Source of the DNA: Pseudoips prasinana
Taxonomy: Eukaryota > Arthropoda > Insecta > Lepidoptera > Nolidae
Assembly (NCBI GenBank): GCA_951640165.1
Contig: OX621265.1
Location: forward strand, 14,831,001 to 14,895,000
DNA length: 64,000 nt
Direction of reading: 5' to 3'
Shown piece after piece: positions 60,191 to 64,000 of the stretch; position 1 is the first letter of the stretch, and each line of letters begins with the position of its first letter. The translations under genes were made by a program, and so were the position numbers. The notes under the pieces are model-generated. The model made no database searches. It was not told where the DNA came from and saw nothing but the letters and a program-made list of their open reading frames with translations.

Positions 60191-60834
60191 GTTCATAGAA
60201 AAACGCTGCTGCCCGTTCTCTGGTAGGTATTCCCTCTGACGATTTCTTTCCCACGGAATGAGATTGAGTGCTGATATTCTATGCCGCCACCACACAGCAG
60301 TTCCTATCTAGACGTGTATAATTTATATCAAGATTTTGTCTATCATTGCATCACACAAAATTATAGGCGGTGGACGTGTTTCGTAAATGGTTTTGCTTTG
60401 CCTTTCAAGCTGCAGGTCGTGGTTTCGATTAAAAAATAAATCTTGCTGTAATGCTTGCTCGCTGCTTATAAATCGGCAGAACATGTATGTAGTAATATAG
60501 TTTCGTAACATTAGTTTAAAATTATTTGTAAACGAATGTATTTTATTTTGAGATTGAATAAATTTTATAATATGTTTATTAGATACTAATATTAGTTACA
60601 ATATAGAATACAAGGGTATTTTAATACAAATACAACTACACTTCTATATTTGGGGTACATGGACGAAATTTCCGCACAATCCTGGCATTCGCCAGCTAAA
60701 CCGCATTCTGCAGGTAACTCTCCAGCCAGATATCAAGTTCTAAACTTTCAAGGTTGGTCTTCAGGGGTTTAGGTATAACTCCATTTGTGGATATAATATA
60801 TGGTCGCTGGTCTTTCGGTTCTCCAAATTTGCCA
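60191..60834. other. Intergenic DNA, mostly unassigned
   Basis: 60195-60245 is a minus-strand scrap of the CTGCTGCCCGTTCTCTGGTA repeat seen near 1345. A decayed SINE-like TTTCAAGCTGCAGGTCGTGG lies at 60401. Otherwise AT-rich. Confidence 0.4.
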
Positions 60835-61010
60835 ATAGATAGATAAACTCTTTATTGTACACCAAAGGAATAACAAATAATAAACAGTTAAAACCTTAAA
60901 GTATACAATGGGCGGTCTTATCACAATATGTGATCTCCTCCAGACAACCAAAGACAAGATCGGAGAATGGAGTTATTGAGATGGGCAGTTGTCGGTGTAC
61001 ATATACATTA
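60835..61010 (-). repeat. CR1-like LINE 3' UTR (third copy)
   Basis: TAGATAGATAAACTCTTTAT (start of the complement), GGGCGGTCTTATCACAATAT and CCTCCAGACAACCA match 44020-44120 and 24345-24395. Confidence 0.7.
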
Positions 61011-61622
61011 CAAATAGTAAGTACCTTTTGGTACACTTAAAAATAAAATAAAGAAAAAGAAAATATATAAACATACATATTACAAATAATGAATACGAAT
61101 AATATACAGAAACAATATATTATGTTCCTATTTGCAAATATTCAAAACTTAGATCATTATATTTTGTATTTTTTCTTATTATTATTTTTAACTCCTTTTA
61201 AGGAACTATAGGAGATAGACTCGAAGCTTATCTATCTAGTTAACTGAAACGAGAAACAAATCTAAATTGACAAACATGCATTGGATGCGTTTATATAACA
61301 TGAAAACTTTACAATAGTTTAACCATATTGGACAAGTCCAACGTACAAATCAAGACATTGATAGTGAGTGCATATCGGCGTTTTTACTTGGATGAAAGAC
61401 TCACAAAAACAAACAAGCAACTATTATAATAATATGATGTACGGCAAGCCGCTGAGCAACATAAATGGAGATATACGTGGACTAAGCGTGGTAAAATACT
61501 TGCTAAGCAAGCTGATCGTAAACGTACGTATAGTATGTTCAGAAGCTGACCTGCAGCGTGCTTTTGGGGAAAAAATGTTGGATGAAAATGTTCACGAATT
61601 TGAGTTCTATTTCAATCGCTAT
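61011..61622. other. Intergenic DNA, no supported gene
   Basis: An 86-codon ORF (61368-61628) has a plausible composition but no splice context, no domain and no repeat match. I do not call it. Confidence 0.4.
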
Positions 61623-61944
61623 TGTTAGTTAACCCGCCCGAGAAGGGAAGCAATTCAAATATGGAATACAATACAAGAATTTATTCAATTATATCATAAT
61701 CACACAGTTAACAATATCCAGTAATTTTACTAACCTTACTCAGAGACGTCTGAAGACGTCTGTGAAGTATCCATGACCGACCGGAACTGACACTGACATT
61801 CGGACAGCAACGGTGCTACCCGAGTAATTATTACAATAACTACCGCCATGTCACCCGGTTTGGCATATGAAAAATTATAGTATTTCCAGACTAATATAAT
61901 AACGATAGTTGTGTTACACTTGTGGCGAAGTCACAATTACCACA
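61623..61944 (-). repeat. Possible LTR-like sequence
   Basis: The complement begins TGTGGTAATTGTGACTTCGC and ends GTTAACTAACA (TG...CA borders), about 320 bp, next to a Gypsy pol region. No second copy and no clear target duplication in the window, so only tentative. Confidence 0.3.
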
Positions 61945-62029
61945 TTATATAAATATAATATATAAATATATAAACTTAATAACGTAATTACTAATATAAA
62001 TATAACATAAATACATATATATAGCCGAC

Positions 62030-63770
62030 GCCATATCTTCGGTCAAGACGGTAACCGGCGAGTCTAAATACTTGGACCTCATTCGAGATTTTCCAGAAAT
62101 AACTCGTCCTGCAGGCACACAGCGGGTAAAACGTCACAACACTGTCCACCATATAAGGACAACACCTGGACCACCCGTGTACAGCACACCTAGAAGGCTC
62201 GCTCCAGATAAGCTGTAGATAGCTAAACAGGAGTTTGACGAGATGTTGAGATTAGGGACTGCAAGACCATCAGAGAGCCCATGGTCGTCCCCGCTCCACC
62301 TCGCTCCGAAAAAGGACAACGAACGGCGACCATGTGGCGATTACAGAATTCTAAACGCTCGAACGATCCCCGACCGCTATCCAATCCGTCACATCCAGGA
62401 TTTTACCCAGAACATCGCTGGCTGCAAGATATTTTCGAAAATAGACCTAGTAAAAGCATACAATCAGATAACGGTCAACCCCGAGGATATCTCAAAAACG
62501 GCCATAACCACACCCTTCGGAATGTTCGAATTCCCATACATGAATTTCGGCCTGAGAAATGCGGGACAGACTTTCCAAAGATTCGTGGATGAGATGACGC
62601 GGGACCTGGATTTTTGCTTCACGTATTTAGATGACTATTTGATCTCGTCCCCCGATGAAGAAACCCATTTCCGTCACCTACGCCTCCTCTTTGAGCGACT
62701 GAAGGAATATCGCATGGTGATTAACCCTTCTAAATGCGTATTCGGTGCAGAAGAAGTAACTTTCCTCGGCTGCAGTGTGTCTTGCGCGGGAATCAAACCA
62801 CTCGACAGCAGAGTTCAAGCTATAAAAGACTTCCCCATCCCGAAAACAGTACGAGAACTTCGACGTTTCCTAGGGATGATTTATTTTTATCGTCGGTTTA
62901 TAAAAAATGCCGCTATATCCCAAAGGCCCTTCCATGGACTGCTCACCGGATCCCCATCACCCAGTGGATATCACCGGAGCAAAACTACAAGCATTTGAAG
63001 ACTGCAAAGAGAGTTTATGCCAAGCAGCACTTCTAGCGCACCCTATGGACGCAAAAATAGCACTGGTCACAGACGCCTCAGACATCGCAATCGGTGGAGT
63101 CCTGCAGCAACAGAAAGACGTAGAGTGGCAGCCACTCGCATTCTTTAGCCGAAAATTGAGCCCTTCACAAAGAAAATACTCACCATATGACCGAGAATTG
63201 CTCGCGATTTACAAATCGATAAGGCATTTTCGTTACCTCGTCGAAGCAAGACACTTTACGGTATTTACCGACCACAAGCTTATCTGTTTCGCCTTCCACG
63301 GTCCCAAAGAGAAGTGTTCACCACGCCAATTTCGCTACTATGATTATATAGCGCAATTCACTACGGACATCCAGCATATCACGGGAAAAGATAACGTAGT
63401 AGCCGATACTCTCTCGAGAAAGGAAGAAATAGTTCAACCTATCGATTTAGAGACCCTGGCAAACTCACAGAGTACCGATCAAGAGCTAAAAAGACTCATA
63501 GAAGGGGGAACTTCGTTTAAATTCGTCAAAGTCAACGTACTAGGGACAAGTCTGGAACTTTACTGTGACGACAGCATGCCTACCTTTCGTACCCATAGAG
63601 CTGAGAAGGCAAGTGTACGACAACCTGCATTCACTTAGCCATCCTGGCGCTAAGGCCTCCGCTAGACTAGTGGCACTGCGCTATGTATGGCCTGGAATGA
63701 ACAAAGATGGTCGTGAGTGGACCAAACTCTGTCAAGCATGTCAACGTGTACCTGCCCACCCTACCCCCAG
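62030..63770 (+). pseudogene. Ty3/Gypsy-type pol fragment, broken
   Basis: Order: N-terminal RT region with an in-frame stop at about 62216, reverse transcriptase ([22 protein letters not shown], catalytic FTYLDDYLI) at 62243-62900, frameshift, RNase H (LVTDASDIAIGGVLQQ, FFSRKLSPSQRKYSPYDREL, FTDHKLI) at 62907-63450, a second frameshift near 63600, then an integrase zinc-binding start (LHSLSHPGAKASARLV, CQACQR) cut off at about 63770. No gag, protease, integrase core or env is present. An LTR-retrotransposon relic, not an active element. Confidence 0.85.
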
Positions 63771-64000
63771 TTCAAATTCCCCTTATTTAATGTGTTCCCT
63801 ATCGTTGTATCTGATCACCCTAACTAATGGCATACAATTTAATATTTAACTGAACCTTTATGTGTCTAATAAGGAATACTCCTTGATACTAATATGATCC
63901 TAAATTTTCTTAACTTAAATTATGAATTTATATTCCTGCTGGATTTGATCGAAACAAGTTGATTTAAATTGGCCAGTGATTCGTCTAGTATGGTAGGAAC
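63771..64000. other. Window end, no feature
   Basis: AT-rich DNA after the abrupt end of the pol homology. Nothing recognised. Confidence 0.5.

Noticed and set aside
61368..61628. 86-codon ORF before the Gypsy fragment
   Set aside because: No domain, repeat match or splice evidence. ORFs of this length are expected by chance in 64 kb.
62030..63850. Complete endogenous retrovirus
   Set aside because: Only broken pol is present, with a stop and two frameshifts. No gag, integrase core or envelope, so it is a retrotransposon relic.

Overview
The window is eukaryotic and almost certainly from a moth or butterfly. It is AT-rich, crowded with tRNA-headed SINEs, Helitron ends of the CTAG type, short inverted-repeat elements and many decayed LINEs (RTE, R1, CR1-like and Jockey types), and it has introns with GT-AG borders. 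No bacterial-style operon, rRNA gene, functional tRNA gene or CRISPR array is visible. The species call rests on recognised repeat types, not on a database search.

Host genes. Two plus-strand genes for tyrosine-tailed membrane receptors can be supported. Gene 1 enters from the left and only its last exon is inside (2129-2662). It encodes a 177-residue tail with ITIM-like motifs. Gene 2 runs from 19678 to 49592. A signal-peptide exon (19678-19756) is followed by phase-1 exons at 34760-34927 (or its duplicate 30413-30571), 36693-36833, 38226-38288, 39638-39835 and 40988-41209, a transmembrane exon (42908-43041) and a long tail exon (49194-49592). The pieces join in frame to 468 codons including the stop. 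The model is a type I protein with two Ig-like domains, each split over two exons, and a tail with three YxxM motifs and one YxN motif. An inhibitory-looking tail beside a PI3K-type activating tail resembles paired immune receptors. That is the strongest candidate here for an undescribed system.

Inside gene 2, about 4.26 kb (27898-32154) is duplicated in tandem (32155-36440), which duplicates exon 2. The left copy lacks nine bases that in the right copy encode Cys-Lys-Gly, so it lost the Ig cysteine. The two exons could be alternatives or a functional/dead pair.

Mobile DNA by region. 0.5-12.2 kb: a 5'-truncated RTE LINE (3362-5322, 12-bp target duplication), and an older minus-strand LINE split by an almost intact 5.07-kb Jockey-type LINE (6729-11800, 14-bp target duplication). 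12-19.6 kb: inverted-repeat elements, SINEs and an orphan LINE ORF1 with coiled coil and SGNH-like region. 20-27 kb: two decayed minus-strand LINEs and SINEs. 36-50 kb: introns holding Helitrons, R1 and CR1-like LINE tails, foldback elements and a 57-bp minisatellite. 50-58.4 kb: a composite in which a 5.6-kb integrase-type transposon lies in a GC-rich palindromic satellite. It carries a 19-bp minisatellite that stays open in nearly all frames, and a gag-only LINE. 58.5-64 kb: SINEs, a clean Helitron, another CR1-like tail and a broken Ty3/Gypsy pol region.

How it fits together. Only the receptor genes look host-derived. Transposons account for most of the intron length of gene 2 and lie very close to several splice sites. 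They are probably the reason the locus is large and why one exon was duplicated. All functions are inferred from sequence motifs read by eye.
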